Source: Cherax quadricarinatus
Taxonomy: Eukaryota; Arthropoda; Malacostraca; Decapoda; Parastacidae
Reading direction: 5' to 3'
DNA length: 64,000 bases
NCBI RefSeq assembly: GCF_038502225.1
Contig: NW_027197017.1
Coordinates: 1 to 64,000 of the forward strand
Positions 30,850-38,704 of this stretch are shown here, piece after piece (the first letter of the stretch is position 1; the number at the start of each line of letters is the position of its first letter). The notes under the pieces were generated by a model, which was not told the DNA's origin, did not search any database, and was given only the letters and a program-made list of their open reading frames with translations. The position numbers and the translations under genes were made by a program.

Positions 30850-30851
<2 letters not shown>
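27862..30851 (+). mobile_element. CR1-A LINE, ORF2-complete copy lacking ORF1
   Basis: Homology to the full element at 33161-37412 begins at about 27862, three codons into ORF2, and continues to the 3' end. ORF1 and the ORF2 start codon are therefore missing. The 3' UTR has a small deletion (TGCAACAACTAGG in place of TGCAACCTCAACTAGG), then two terminal repeats and AC. It is flanked by AC repeats on both sides. Confidence 0.92.
27908..30775 (+). CDS. CR1-A ORF2: AP endonuclease plus reverse transcriptase (no ATG)
   Basis: Open for 955 codons from a GTG. The in-frame ATG of the sister copy is replaced by CCA. The endonuclease spans about residues 5-225: WYTNADGITN, ALTETKL, IMGDFNHKEIDW and GASDHVVLSF. 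A Lys/Arg/Glu-rich linker follows, then RT: VVPIFKKGDRHEALNYRPVS, LDCKKAFDTVPH, SGVPQGSVLGPVLF and FADDVKLMRR. The CR1-type C-terminus contains KLEKVQRFATRLVPELRGMS and a TTLEDRRDRGDMI stretch. About nine residues differ from the copy at 34423, with all catalytic motifs preserved. It could supply protein only if expressed from an outside start. Confidence 0.88.
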   Translation: MLERKLKVWYTNADGITNKWEEWHERVKEASPDIIALTETKLTGMITDAIFPTGYQILRKDRGNRGGGGVALLIKNRWNFDELERGDSGEESDYIAGTLHSGGPKVVIAVMYNPPQNSRRPRQEYDESNRAMVDTLAAVARRAHACRAKLLIMGDFNHKEIDWENLDPHGGQDTWRAKMMEVVLENFMYQHVRDTTRERGEDEPARLDLVFTLSSADIEDITYERPLGASDHVVLSFEYTVELQVEGEAGRPGRMKPNYKKGDYTGMRNFLNGVQWDRELAGKPVNEMMEYVATKCKEAEERFVPKGNRNNEKARMSPWFTQRCREAKTKCAREWKKYRRQRTQENKESSRRARNEYAQIRREAQRQYENDIAAKAKSDPKLLYSHIRRKTTVKDQVIRLRKEGGETTRNDREVCEELNKRFKEVFTEETEGAPERRRGGAHHHVLDTVHTTEEEVKRLLSELDTSKAMGPDNISPWVLREGAEALCVPLTTIFNTSIETGRLPEAWKTANVVPIFKKGDRHEALNYRPVSLTCIVCKIMEKIIRRRVVEHLERNDLINSSQHGFRDGKSCVTNLLEFYDMVTAVRQEREGWVDCIFLDCKKAFDTVPHKRLVQKLEDQAGITGKALQWIREYLSGRQQRVMVRGEVSEWAPVTSGVPQGSVLGPVLFLVFVNDMTEGIDSEVSLFADDVKLMRRIHSIEDQAELQRDLDRLQTWSSNWLLEFNPTKCKVMKIGEGQRRPQTEYSLGGQRLQTSLKEKDLGVSITPGTSPEAHINQITAAAYGRLANLRTAFRHLNKESFRTLYTVYVRPILEYAAPVWNPHLAKHVKKLEKVQRFATRLVPELRGMSYEERLREINLTTLEDRRDRGDMITTYKILRGIDKVDKDRMFQRLDTVTRGHSWKLKTQMNHRDVRKYFFSHRVVSKWNSLGSDVVEAGSIHSFKQRYDKAHGSGRVT

Positions 30852-30935
<84 letters not shown>
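30852..30935. repeat. (AC)n microsatellite
   Basis: Pure AC run joining the 3' terminal repeat of one CR1-A copy to the 5' truncation of the next. Confidence 0.97.
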
Positions 30936-30940
<5 letters not shown>

Positions 30941-33103
30941 GGGAACTACTCACATGAGGAACTTCCTTCAAGACATTCAGTGGGAGAGGGAACTGACAGG
31001 AAAACCAGTACAAGAAATGATGGACTATGTGGCAACAAAATGCAAGGAGGCAGAGGAGAGGTTTGTTCCCAAGGGAAACAGAAATAATGGGAAGAACAGA
31101 ACGAGTCCTTGGTTCACCCAAAGGTGTAGGGAGGCAAAAACTAGGTGTACTAGAGAATGGAAAAGGTACAGAAGACAGAGAACTCAGGAAAATAAAGAGA
31201 TTAGCCGAAGAGCCAGAAACGAATATGCACAGATAAGAAGGGAGGCTCAGCGACAATATGAAAATGACATAGCATCGAAAGTCAAGACTGACCCGAAGCT
31301 GTTGTACAGCCACATCAGGAGGAAAACAACAGTCAAGGACCAGGTAATCAGACTGAGGAAGGGTGATGGGGAATTCACAAGAAACGACCGAGAGGTATGT
31401 CAGGAGCTCAACACGAGATTTAAAGAAGTATTTACAGTGGAAACCAGTAGGACTCCAGGAAATCAGAACAGGGGGGCACACCAGCAAGTGCTGGATGAGG
31501 TACATATAACCAAGGAGGAGGTGAAGAAGCTGCTATGCGAACTTGACACCTCAAAGGCGGTGGGACCAGACAACATCTCTCCATGGGTCCTTAAAGAGGG
31601 AGCAGAGATATTGTGTGAGCCATTAACAAAGATCTTCAACACATCATTTGAAACTGGGCAACTCCCTGAGGTATGGAAGATGGCAAATGTAGTCCCAATT
31701 TTTAAAAAGGGAGACAGACATGAGGCACTAAACTACAGACCTGTATCACTAACGTGTATAGTATGCAAGGTCATGGAGAAGATCATCAGGAGGAGAGTGG
31801 TGGAGCACCTGGAAAGAAACAAGTGTATAATTGACAACCAGCACGGTTTCAGGGAAGGAAAATCCTGTGTCACAAACCTACTAGAGTTTTATGACAAGGT
31901 GACAGAAGTAAGACAAGAGAGAGAGGGGTGGATCGACTGCATTTTTTTGGACTGCAAGAAGGCCTTCGACACAGTTCCTCACAAGAGGTTACTGCAAAAG
32001 CTAGAGGATCAGGCACACATAACAGGAAAGGCACTGCAATGGATCAGAGAATACCTGACAGGGAGGCAACAACGAGTCATGGTACGTGACGAGGTGTCAG
32101 AGTGGGCGCCTGTGACAAGCGGGGTTCCACAGGGGTCAGTCCTAGGACCTGTGCTGTTCTTGGTATATGTGAACGACATAACGGAAGGGATAGACTCAGA
32201 AGTGTCCTTGTTTGCAGATGATGTGAAGTTAATGAGAAGAATCAAATCGGATGAGGATCAGGCAGGACTACAAAGAGACCTGGACAGGCTACAAGCCTGG
32301 TCCAGCAACTGGCTCCTTGAGTTTAACCCTGCCAAATGCAAAGTCATGAAGATTGGGGAAGGGCAAAGAAGACCGCAGACACAATATAGTTTAGATGGCC
32401 AAAGACTGCAAACCTCACTCAAGGAAAAAGATCTGGGGGTGAGTATAACACCGAGCATATCTCCTGAGGCGCACATCAATCAGATAACTGCTGCAGCATA
32501 CGGGCGCCTGGCAAACCTACGGATAGCGTTCCGATACCTCAGTAAGGATTCGTTCAAGACTCTGTATACCATTTACGTCAGGCCCATACTGGAGTATGCA
32601 GCACCAGTTTGGAATCCACACCTAGTCAAGCACGTCAAGAAATTAGAGAAAGTGCAAAGGTTTGCAACAAGACTAGTCCCAGAGCTACGGGGATTGTCCT
32701 ACGAAGAAAGGTTGAGGGAAATCGGCCTGACGACACTGGAGGACAGGAGGGTCAGGGGAGACATGATAACGACATATAAAATACTGCGCGGAATAGACAA
32801 GGTGGACAAAGACGGGATGTTCCAGAGATGGGACACAGACACAAGAGGTCACAATTGGAAGTTGAAGACTCAGATGAATCAAAGGGATGTTAGGAAGTAT
32901 TTCTTCAGTCATAGAGTAGTCAGGCCGTGGAATAGCCTAGAAAGTGACGTAGTGGAGGCGGGAACCATACATAGTTTTAAGGCGAGGTATGATAAAGCTC
33001 ATGGGGCAGGGAGAGAGAGGACCTAGTAGCAATCAGCGAAGAGGCGGGGCCAGGAGCTATGACTCGACCCCTGCAACCACAAATAGGTGAGTACAAATAG
33101 GTG

Positions 33104-33105
<2 letters not shown>
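30936..33105 (+). mobile_element. CR1-A LINE, second subfamily, 5'-truncated
   Basis: Begins in the linker between endonuclease and RT and runs to the normal 3' end with AAATAGGTGAGTAC repeats, then AC. Protein identity to the 27862/33161 type is clearly lower (about 85% by eye), so two subfamilies are present. The 25741 copy belongs to this one. The AAATAGG terminal repeat, versus AACTAGG in the other subfamily, is a diagnostic difference. Confidence 0.9.
30954..33026 (+). CDS. CR1-A ORF2 fragment: linker, reverse transcriptase and C-terminus
   Basis: A 690-codon uninterrupted frame. The linker region MRNFLQDIQWERELTGKPVQ leads to RT motifs KKGDRHEALNYRPVSL, LDCKKAFDTVPHKRLLQKL, SGVPQGSVLGPVLFLVYVND and FADDVKLMRR, then the CR1-type C-terminal domain ending ...DKAHGAGRERT. 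The endonuclease is absent because of 5' truncation, so it cannot mobilise itself. The first ATG (30954) falls in the middle of the protein. There are no stops or frameshifts, in line with a young insertion. Confidence 0.88.
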   Translation: MRNFLQDIQWERELTGKPVQEMMDYVATKCKEAEERFVPKGNRNNGKNRTSPWFTQRCREAKTRCTREWKRYRRQRTQENKEISRRARNEYAQIRREAQRQYENDIASKVKTDPKLLYSHIRRKTTVKDQVIRLRKGDGEFTRNDREVCQELNTRFKEVFTVETSRTPGNQNRGAHQQVLDEVHITKEEVKKLLCELDTSKAVGPDNISPWVLKEGAEILCEPLTKIFNTSFETGQLPEVWKMANVVPIFKKGDRHEALNYRPVSLTCIVCKVMEKIIRRRVVEHLERNKCIIDNQHGFREGKSCVTNLLEFYDKVTEVRQEREGWIDCIFLDCKKAFDTVPHKRLLQKLEDQAHITGKALQWIREYLTGRQQRVMVRDEVSEWAPVTSGVPQGSVLGPVLFLVYVNDITEGIDSEVSLFADDVKLMRRIKSDEDQAGLQRDLDRLQAWSSNWLLEFNPAKCKVMKIGEGQRRPQTQYSLDGQRLQTSLKEKDLGVSITPSISPEAHINQITAAAYGRLANLRIAFRYLSKDSFKTLYTIYVRPILEYAAPVWNPHLVKHVKKLEKVQRFATRLVPELRGLSYEERLREIGLTTLEDRRVRGDMITTYKILRGIDKVDKDGMFQRWDTDTRGHNWKLKTQMNQRDVRKYFFSHRVVRPWNSLESDVVEAGTIHSFKARYDKAHGAGRERT

Positions 33106-33159
<54 letters not shown>

Positions 33160-33160
33160 C
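33106..33160. repeat. (AC)n microsatellite
   Basis: AC run following CR1-A terminal repeats, with one GC interruption near the end, passing into the CT-rich leader of the next element. Confidence 0.95.
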
Positions 33161-33169
33161 CTCTCTCTC

Positions 33170-33219
<50 letters not shown>

Positions 33220-33333
33220 TCTTGCTCTCTCTCTCTCTCTTGCTCTCTCTTGTCCCCATTTTCCCTTCTAACTCTCCCCTCTCCTACTCTTCCCTTCACT
33301 CTCTCTCCCCCTCTATCTTTCCCTTCTCTCTTC

Positions 33334-33383
<50 letters not shown>
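33161..33383 (+). promoter_or_regulatory. Pyrimidine tract plus 47-nt A run before ORF1 ATG
   Basis: About 175 nt of CT-rich sequence is followed by an uninterrupted A run (33337-33383) whose last A is the first base of the ORF1 start codon. As a transcript leader this would be an unstructured poly(A) leader. Whether it acts in translation or is only an expanded homopolymer is inference. Confidence 0.55.
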
Positions 33384-33386
<3 letters not shown>

Positions 33387-34411
33387 TGGGGACTCGCAGG
33401 AACCAAGGATCAGATGAGAATGGTTCTGGTAGGGAGGAGTGGATGGAGGAGCAGTGGAAAAGGATGGAACAAGAGTGGGAGAGAAAATTAGGAGAGCTTT
33501 CTGAAAAAATGGAGAAAGAGCTCTCTGTGAAATTGGAAAAGAGGTTGGAGAAGGAGACAAAGAATTGGGAGGCACAAGTCGAAACTGCAGTAGCCAAGAT
33601 AAGGGTCCTAGAAGTTGAGATAAATAGGCTGAAGCGAGTTACAGGGGCAGTGACCAGAGAAGACACAGCATATGAAGCTGCGAGGCCGAACAGGAAGGAA
33701 GGAATTATGAATTATGCTAAGGTCATATCAGTCTGCCAAGGAGGACCAAGGAGTGAAAGGGAAGATCAGCTGGTTGCAGATGGAGAGGGTGATAGGTCGA
33801 ATGCTGAGGCACAACCAGGCTATCAAGAGCCACTGGAAAAATCAAGGGAGAAACTGACCACATACAGGCAGGATCCAGAGTCACAGAGGGTGAGGCAATG
33901 GGAGGAAGAAAGGGCAAAATCAGTGTTTATCCATGGGCTTCAGGAGAGAGAGGAAAGGACACACACTGAAAGGCAGCAGGAAGAAAGAAAGGAGATTGAG
34001 AAAATCATCACGGAAATAGGTGAAGAGATGGACGAGATTGTAAATTTTCAGAGAATAGGGGGGTACTCGAAGGGGAGAAACCGACCAATCAAGCTGATTC
34101 TCAGGACGGAAACAGTGCGGAACAGGATCCTCCAAGAGAAACCACGATTGAAATACTCGGAAGAGTACAAGAGGGTGTTCCTAGACAGAGACAGAACAAA
34201 ATCAGAACGACAGCAGCTGAGGGAGAGGACAAAAAAGCGAAAGGAGCTAGGAAAAGAGACAAGGAGGGAACCAGCAGAGGTCAGTCAGAGCAGAACAGAA
34301 CAGCAAGGGCAAGCACACACACAACTACTCTCAGAACCATACAACCTATCACACCATCCCAACACACACTACAATCCATACCCACAGCCTCCACCCAACA
34401 CCGAGCTATAG
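33383..34411 (+). CDS. CR1-A ORF1: coiled-coil, RRM-like RNA-binding protein
   Basis: 342 codons. Residues about 15-100 are Glu/Lys-rich with heptad-like leucines (EWERKLGELSEKMEKELSVK), a probable trimerising coiled coil. The middle is a variable linker. Residues about 178-240 start SVFIHGLQEREE and reach RPIKLILRTETVRNRIL, the pattern of the RRM domain in L1/CR1-type ORF1 proteins. A C-terminal segment with VFLDRDRTKSERQQLRERTK resembles the conserved DRTKxER stretch of that group. The expected role is to coat element RNA and act as chaperone in the RNP. The tail is Gln/Pro/His-rich. ORF2 starts 11 nt after the stop in another frame, so reinitiation is plausible. Confidence 0.8.
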
Positions 34412-34422
34412 AATCCCACAGT

Positions 34423-37332
34423 ATGCCACCAGGTCTCCCACCCTCACAGGCCCCCCAAACCACAGTGTTGGAAAGGAAACTGAAGGTATGGTACACAAAC
34501 GCTGATGGAATAACAAATAAGTGGGAGGAGTGGCATGAAAGAGTCAAAGAAGCATCACCGGACATCATAGCTCTCACAGAAACCAAGCTTACAGGTATGA
34601 TAACAGATGCCATCTTTCCAACGGGATACCAAATCCTGAGGAAAGACAGAGGGAACAGGGGGGGTGGAGGAGTGGCGTTGCTGATCAAAAATCGCTGGAA
34701 TTTTGATGAGCTGGAGAGAGGAGACAGCGGAGAAGAAAGTGATTACATAGTGGGAACACTTCACTCTGGAGGTCCCAAGGTGGTAATAGCAGTGATGTAT
34801 AACCCACCACAGAACAGCAGGAGGCCAAGGCAAGAGTACGACGAGAGCAATAGAGCGATGGTTGACACACTGGCTAGAGTGGCCAGAAGAGCTCATGCAT
34901 GCAGGGCAAAGCTCCTGATCATGGGTGACTTTAACCACAAGGAGATCGATTGGGAGAACTTGGACCCACATGGGGGCCAAGATACATGGAGGGCTAAGAT
35001 GATGGAGGTGGTACTGGAAAACTTCATGTGCCAACACGTAAGGGACACTACAAGAGAGAGAGGAGAGGATGAACCAGCAAGGCTGGACTTAGTATTCACC
35101 TTGAGTAGTGCAGATATCGAGGACATCACATATGAAAGACCCCTTGGGGCCAGTGACCATGTGGTTTTAAGCTTCGAATACACAGTAGAGCTACAAGTGG
35201 AGGGAGAAGCAGGAAGGCCAGGACGAATGAAGCCAAACTACAAGAAAGGGGACTACACAGGAATGAGGAACTACCTGAACGGGGTTCAGTGGGACAGAGA
35301 ACTGGCAGGGAAGCCAGTTAATGAGATGATGGAATATGTAGCAACAAAATGCAAGGAGGCTGAGGAGAGGTTTGTACCCAAGGGTAACAGGATTAATGAA
35401 AAAGCCAGGATGAGCCCATGGTTTACCCAAAGGTGCAGGGAGGCAAAAACCAAGTGTGCTAGGGAATGGAAGAAATATAGAAGGCAAAGGACCCAGGAGA
35501 ATAAGGAGAACAGTCGTAGAGCCAGAAACGAATATGCACAGATAAGAAGGGAGGCCCAAAGACAATATGAAAATGACATAGCAGCGAAAGCCAAATCTGA
35601 CCCGAAACTGTTGTACAGCCACATCAGGAGGAAAACAACAGTCAAGGACCAGGTAATCAGGCTAAGGAAGGAAGGAGGAGAGACAACAAGAAATGACCGT
35701 GAAGTATGTGAAGAACTCAACAAGAGATTCAAAGAAGTGTTCACAGAGGAGACAGAAGGGACTCCAGAAAGACGGAGAGGTGGGGCACACCACCAAGTGC
35801 TGGACACAGTGCACACAACCGAGGAAGAAGTGAAGAGGCTTCTGAGTGAGCTAGATACCTCAAAGGCAATGGGGCCAGATAACATCTCCCCATGGGTATT
35901 GAGAGAGGGAGCAGAGGCGCTATGTGTACCCCTAACAACAATATTCAATACATCTATCGAAACAGGGAGATTGCCTGAGGCATGGAAGACAGCAAATGTA
36001 GTCCCAATCTTTAAAAAAGGAGACAGACATGAAGCATTAAACTACAGACCAGTGTCACTGACATGTATAGTATGCAAAATCATGGAGAAGATTATCAGGA
36101 GAAGAGTGGTGGAACACCTAGAAAGGAATGATCTCATCAACAGCAGCCAACATGGTTTCAGGGACGGGAAATCCTGTGTCACAAACCTACTGGAGTTCTA
36201 TGACATGGTGACAGCAGTAAGACAAGAGAGAGAGGGGTGGGTGGATTGCATTTTCTTGGACTGCAAGAAGGCGTTTGACACAGTTCCACACAAGAGATTG
36301 GTGCAAAAACTGGAGGACCAAGCAGGGATAACAGGGAAGGCACTACAATGGATCAGGGAATACTTGTCAGGAAGACAGCAGCGAGTCATGGTACGTGGCG
36401 AGGTGTCAGAGTGGGCACCTGTGACCAGCGGGGTCCCGCAGGGGTCAGTCCTAGGACCAGTGCTGTTTCTGGTATTTGTGAACGACATGACGGAAGGAAT
36501 AGACTCTGAGGTGTCCCTGTTTGCAGATGACGTGAAGTTGATGAGAAGAATTCACTCGATCGAAGACCAGGCAGAACTACAAAGGGATCTGGACAGGCTG
36601 CAGACCTGGTCCAGCAATTGGCTCCTGGAGTTCAATCCCACCAAGTGCAAAGTCATGAAGATTGGGGAAGGGCAAAGAAGGCCGCAGACGGAGTACAGTC
36701 TAGGGGGTCAGAGACTACAAACCTCACTCAAGGAAAAAGATCTTGGGGTGAGTATAACACCAGGCACATCTCCTGAAGCGCACATCAACCAAATAACTGC
36801 TGCAGCATATGGGCGCCTAGCAAACCTCAGAACAGCATTCCGACATCTTAATAAGGAATCATTCAGGACCCTGTACACCGTGTACGTTAGGCCCATATTG
36901 GAGTATGCGGCACCAGTTTGGAACCCACACCTAGCCAAGCACGTGAAGAAACTAGAGAAAGTGCAAAGGTTTGCAACAAGACTAGTCCCAGAGCTAAGAG
37001 GTATGTCCTACGAGGAGAGGTTAAGGGAAATCAACCTGACGACACTGGAGGACAGGAGAGATAGGGGGGACATGATAACGACATACAAAATACTGAGAGG
37101 AATTGACAAGGTGGACAAAGACAGGATGTTCCAGAGATTGGACACAGTAACAAGGGGACACAGTTGGAAGCTGAAGACACAGATGAATCACAGGGATGTT
37201 AGGAAGTATTTCTTCAGCCACAGAGTAGTCAGTAAGTGGAATAGTTTGGGAAGCGATGTAGTGGAGGCAGGATCCATACATAGCTTTAAGCAGAGGTATG
37301 ATAAAGCTCACGGCTCAGGGAGAGTGACCTAG
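34423..37332 (+). CDS. CR1-A ORF2: AP endonuclease plus reverse transcriptase, intact
   Basis: 969 codons from ATG 34423. The N-terminal APE endonuclease has WYTNADGITNKW, ALTETKLTG, IMGDFNHKEIDW and GASDHVVLSF. The charged linker (KKYRRQRTQENKENSRRARN) is followed by RT with FKKGDRHEALNYRPVSLT, FLDCKKAFDTVPH, SGVPQGSVLGPVLFLVFVND and FADDVKL (36520-36531, residue about 700). The C-terminus has VRPILEYAAPVWNPHL, EKVQRFATRLVPELRG and TTLEDRRDRGDMITTYKILR, features shared with CR1/L2-group ORF2 proteins. It ends in DKAHGSGRVT. All motifs look functional. With ORF1 immediately upstream, this is the best candidate for an active element in the window. Confidence 0.92.
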   Translation: MPPGLPPSQAPQTTVLERKLKVWYTNADGITNKWEEWHERVKEASPDIIALTETKLTGMITDAIFPTGYQILRKDRGNRGGGGVALLIKNRWNFDELERGDSGEESDYIVGTLHSGGPKVVIAVMYNPPQNSRRPRQEYDESNRAMVDTLARVARRAHACRAKLLIMGDFNHKEIDWENLDPHGGQDTWRAKMMEVVLENFMCQHVRDTTRERGEDEPARLDLVFTLSSADIEDITYERPLGASDHVVLSFEYTVELQVEGEAGRPGRMKPNYKKGDYTGMRNYLNGVQWDRELAGKPVNEMMEYVATKCKEAEERFVPKGNRINEKARMSPWFTQRCREAKTKCAREWKKYRRQRTQENKENSRRARNEYAQIRREAQRQYENDIAAKAKSDPKLLYSHIRRKTTVKDQVIRLRKEGGETTRNDREVCEELNKRFKEVFTEETEGTPERRRGGAHHQVLDTVHTTEEEVKRLLSELDTSKAMGPDNISPWVLREGAEALCVPLTTIFNTSIETGRLPEAWKTANVVPIFKKGDRHEALNYRPVSLTCIVCKIMEKIIRRRVVEHLERNDLINSSQHGFRDGKSCVTNLLEFYDMVTAVRQEREGWVDCIFLDCKKAFDTVPHKRLVQKLEDQAGITGKALQWIREYLSGRQQRVMVRGEVSEWAPVTSGVPQGSVLGPVLFLVFVNDMTEGIDSEVSLFADDVKLMRRIHSIEDQAELQRDLDRLQTWSSNWLLEFNPTKCKVMKIGEGQRRPQTEYSLGGQRLQTSLKEKDLGVSITPGTSPEAHINQITAAAYGRLANLRTAFRHLNKESFRTLYTVYVRPILEYAAPVWNPHLAKHVKKLEKVQRFATRLVPELRGMSYEERLREINLTTLEDRRDRGDMITTYKILRGIDKVDKDRMFQRLDTVTRGHSWKLKTQMNHRDVRKYFFSHRVVSKWNSLGSDVVEAGSIHSFKQRYDKAHGSGRVT

Positions 37333-37412
37333 TAGCGATCAGTGAAGAGGCGGGGCCAGGAGCTCGGACTCGACCCCCGCAACCTCAACTAGGTGAGTAC
37401 AACTAGGTGAGT
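37333..37412 (+). promoter_or_regulatory. CR1-A 3' UTR with tandem splice-donor-like terminal repeats
   Basis: The short 3' UTR contains GAGGCGGGGCCAGGAGCTCG and a GGGG...CCCC pairing, then two direct copies of AACTAGGTGAGTAC. CR1 elements usually end in short tandem repeats rather than poly(A), and this matches. Each repeat includes AGGTGAGTA, a close fit to the 5' splice-site consensus. No AATAAA is present. Confidence 0.75.
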
Positions 37413-37728
37413 ACAAGCAGGGGTGTCACTAGCACGTTAAGAGACCATACAATAAGTGTCAGGGGACCGAGACTGTTCAACTGCCTCCCAGCACACATAA
37501 GGGGGATTACCAACAGACCCCTGGCAGTCTTCAAGCTGGCACTGGACAAGCACCTAAAGTCAGTTCCTGATCAGCCGGGCTGTGGCTCGTACGTTGGTTT
37601 GCGTGCAGCCAGCAGCAACAGCCTGGTTGATCAGGCGCTGATCCACCAGGAGGCCTGGTCACAGACCGGGCCGCGGGGGCGTTGACCCCCGAAACTCTCT
37701 CCAGGTAAACTCCAGGTAAACTCCAGAA
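37413..37728 (+). mobile_element. CR1-B LINE, 3'-terminal fragment
   Basis: Starts at AAGCAGGGGTGTCACTAGC, corresponding to about 45846 in the plus-strand CR1-B copy, and runs through the ORF2 C-terminus (frame 37407-37685) and both 3' hairpins to three CTCCAGGTAAA-type repeats. It is nearly identical to the other CR1-B copies. Its 5' end is fused directly to the 3' end of the full CR1-A element. Confidence 0.92.
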
Positions 37729-38704
37729 CTCAGTTGTAAAATAACATTAAACATTTGACTCGAGTGCTCTAAGACAACCTTAAATTTTTCACTCACTTGA
37801 AGTGAAAATAATAGCATAAAAACGAGTCGTCCCTCATATTCACAGGCTTAGGAAATTCTAATTTTATGTTTATACAATATATAGAAATGTATAGCAACAA
37901 AACGAGGGATCATGTGAAAATTAAATTCAACTGAAGCAAAGGCACGAAGAATTCTTTCAGTGTGAAGATAGTGGGCGAGTTGAATACATTAGGAAGAACT
38001 TTATTAGAGTCAAAATTTAAACCTGAATTTAAAAATAGACATGACAAAGTCAATCAGGGCCAGAATATAATATAGATCCACATCTTCAACCACAAATATC
38101 TAAGCTTACACATAAACTACAAGATAAACAGCAATTACTAATACCTCATTAACGGTTGAAACGCTTTGATTATCCAGATATTCGTTGTTATAAAATATTG
38201 TCATAAACTTTAAACCTTCATGAGATCAGAGTCTCTGCCTTTCCCATGAACGCTGCTTCACGCGTTTTTCCGCGTGTGGAATCACTGATGTGATCTTTGC
38301 CACAACCCATTTTTCTTGGGTTTACCGTTCCAAAGACAGATCCAATTACAAGTTATTACGAAATGGGTGTCGTGTTACTGGTGTCTTCGACGTATATACT
38401 GTGTATCTACCAGAAGCAGTAAGAGAATACAATGGTAAAACTTCAGGACACTATATCCATCGTGGTCACCAGATACTTTACTACCATATCAGACTCTGCA
38501 GTTACAATTCTTAGAACCAAAATAACCTTTAACAATAGATGTCATTAGTATACAACAATAAAACATCGCATAGCATTCACCATTATAAGAAATGTGCACC
38601 GATCATTACACATTACAGTGTATATCAATATATATCTGTATGCATATGCACTAAGATCACAGTAAACAGGTGATATATATAGTATTATATATATAATATA
38701 TATA
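37729..38704. other. AT-rich unique sequence, no gene seen
   Basis: No recognised repeats or coding motifs. One 74-codon frame (38290-38514) has no recognisable feature. TATA-rich repeats begin at about 38670. Confidence 0.45.

Larger units (their letters stand above)
33161..37412 (+). mobile_element. CR1-A LINE, full two-ORF copy
   Basis: The most complete CR1-A copy in the window: a pyrimidine-rich leader (33161-33336), an A run, ORF1 (33383-34411), an 11-nt gap, ORF2 (34423-37332) and the 3' UTR with two AACTAGGTGAGTAC repeats. Both ORFs are intact. The 5' side is an AC repeat like the other copies. The 3' side is not AC but the truncated end of a CR1-B element. Whether the CT tract belongs to the element cannot be settled from one copy. 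Confidence 0.9.
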
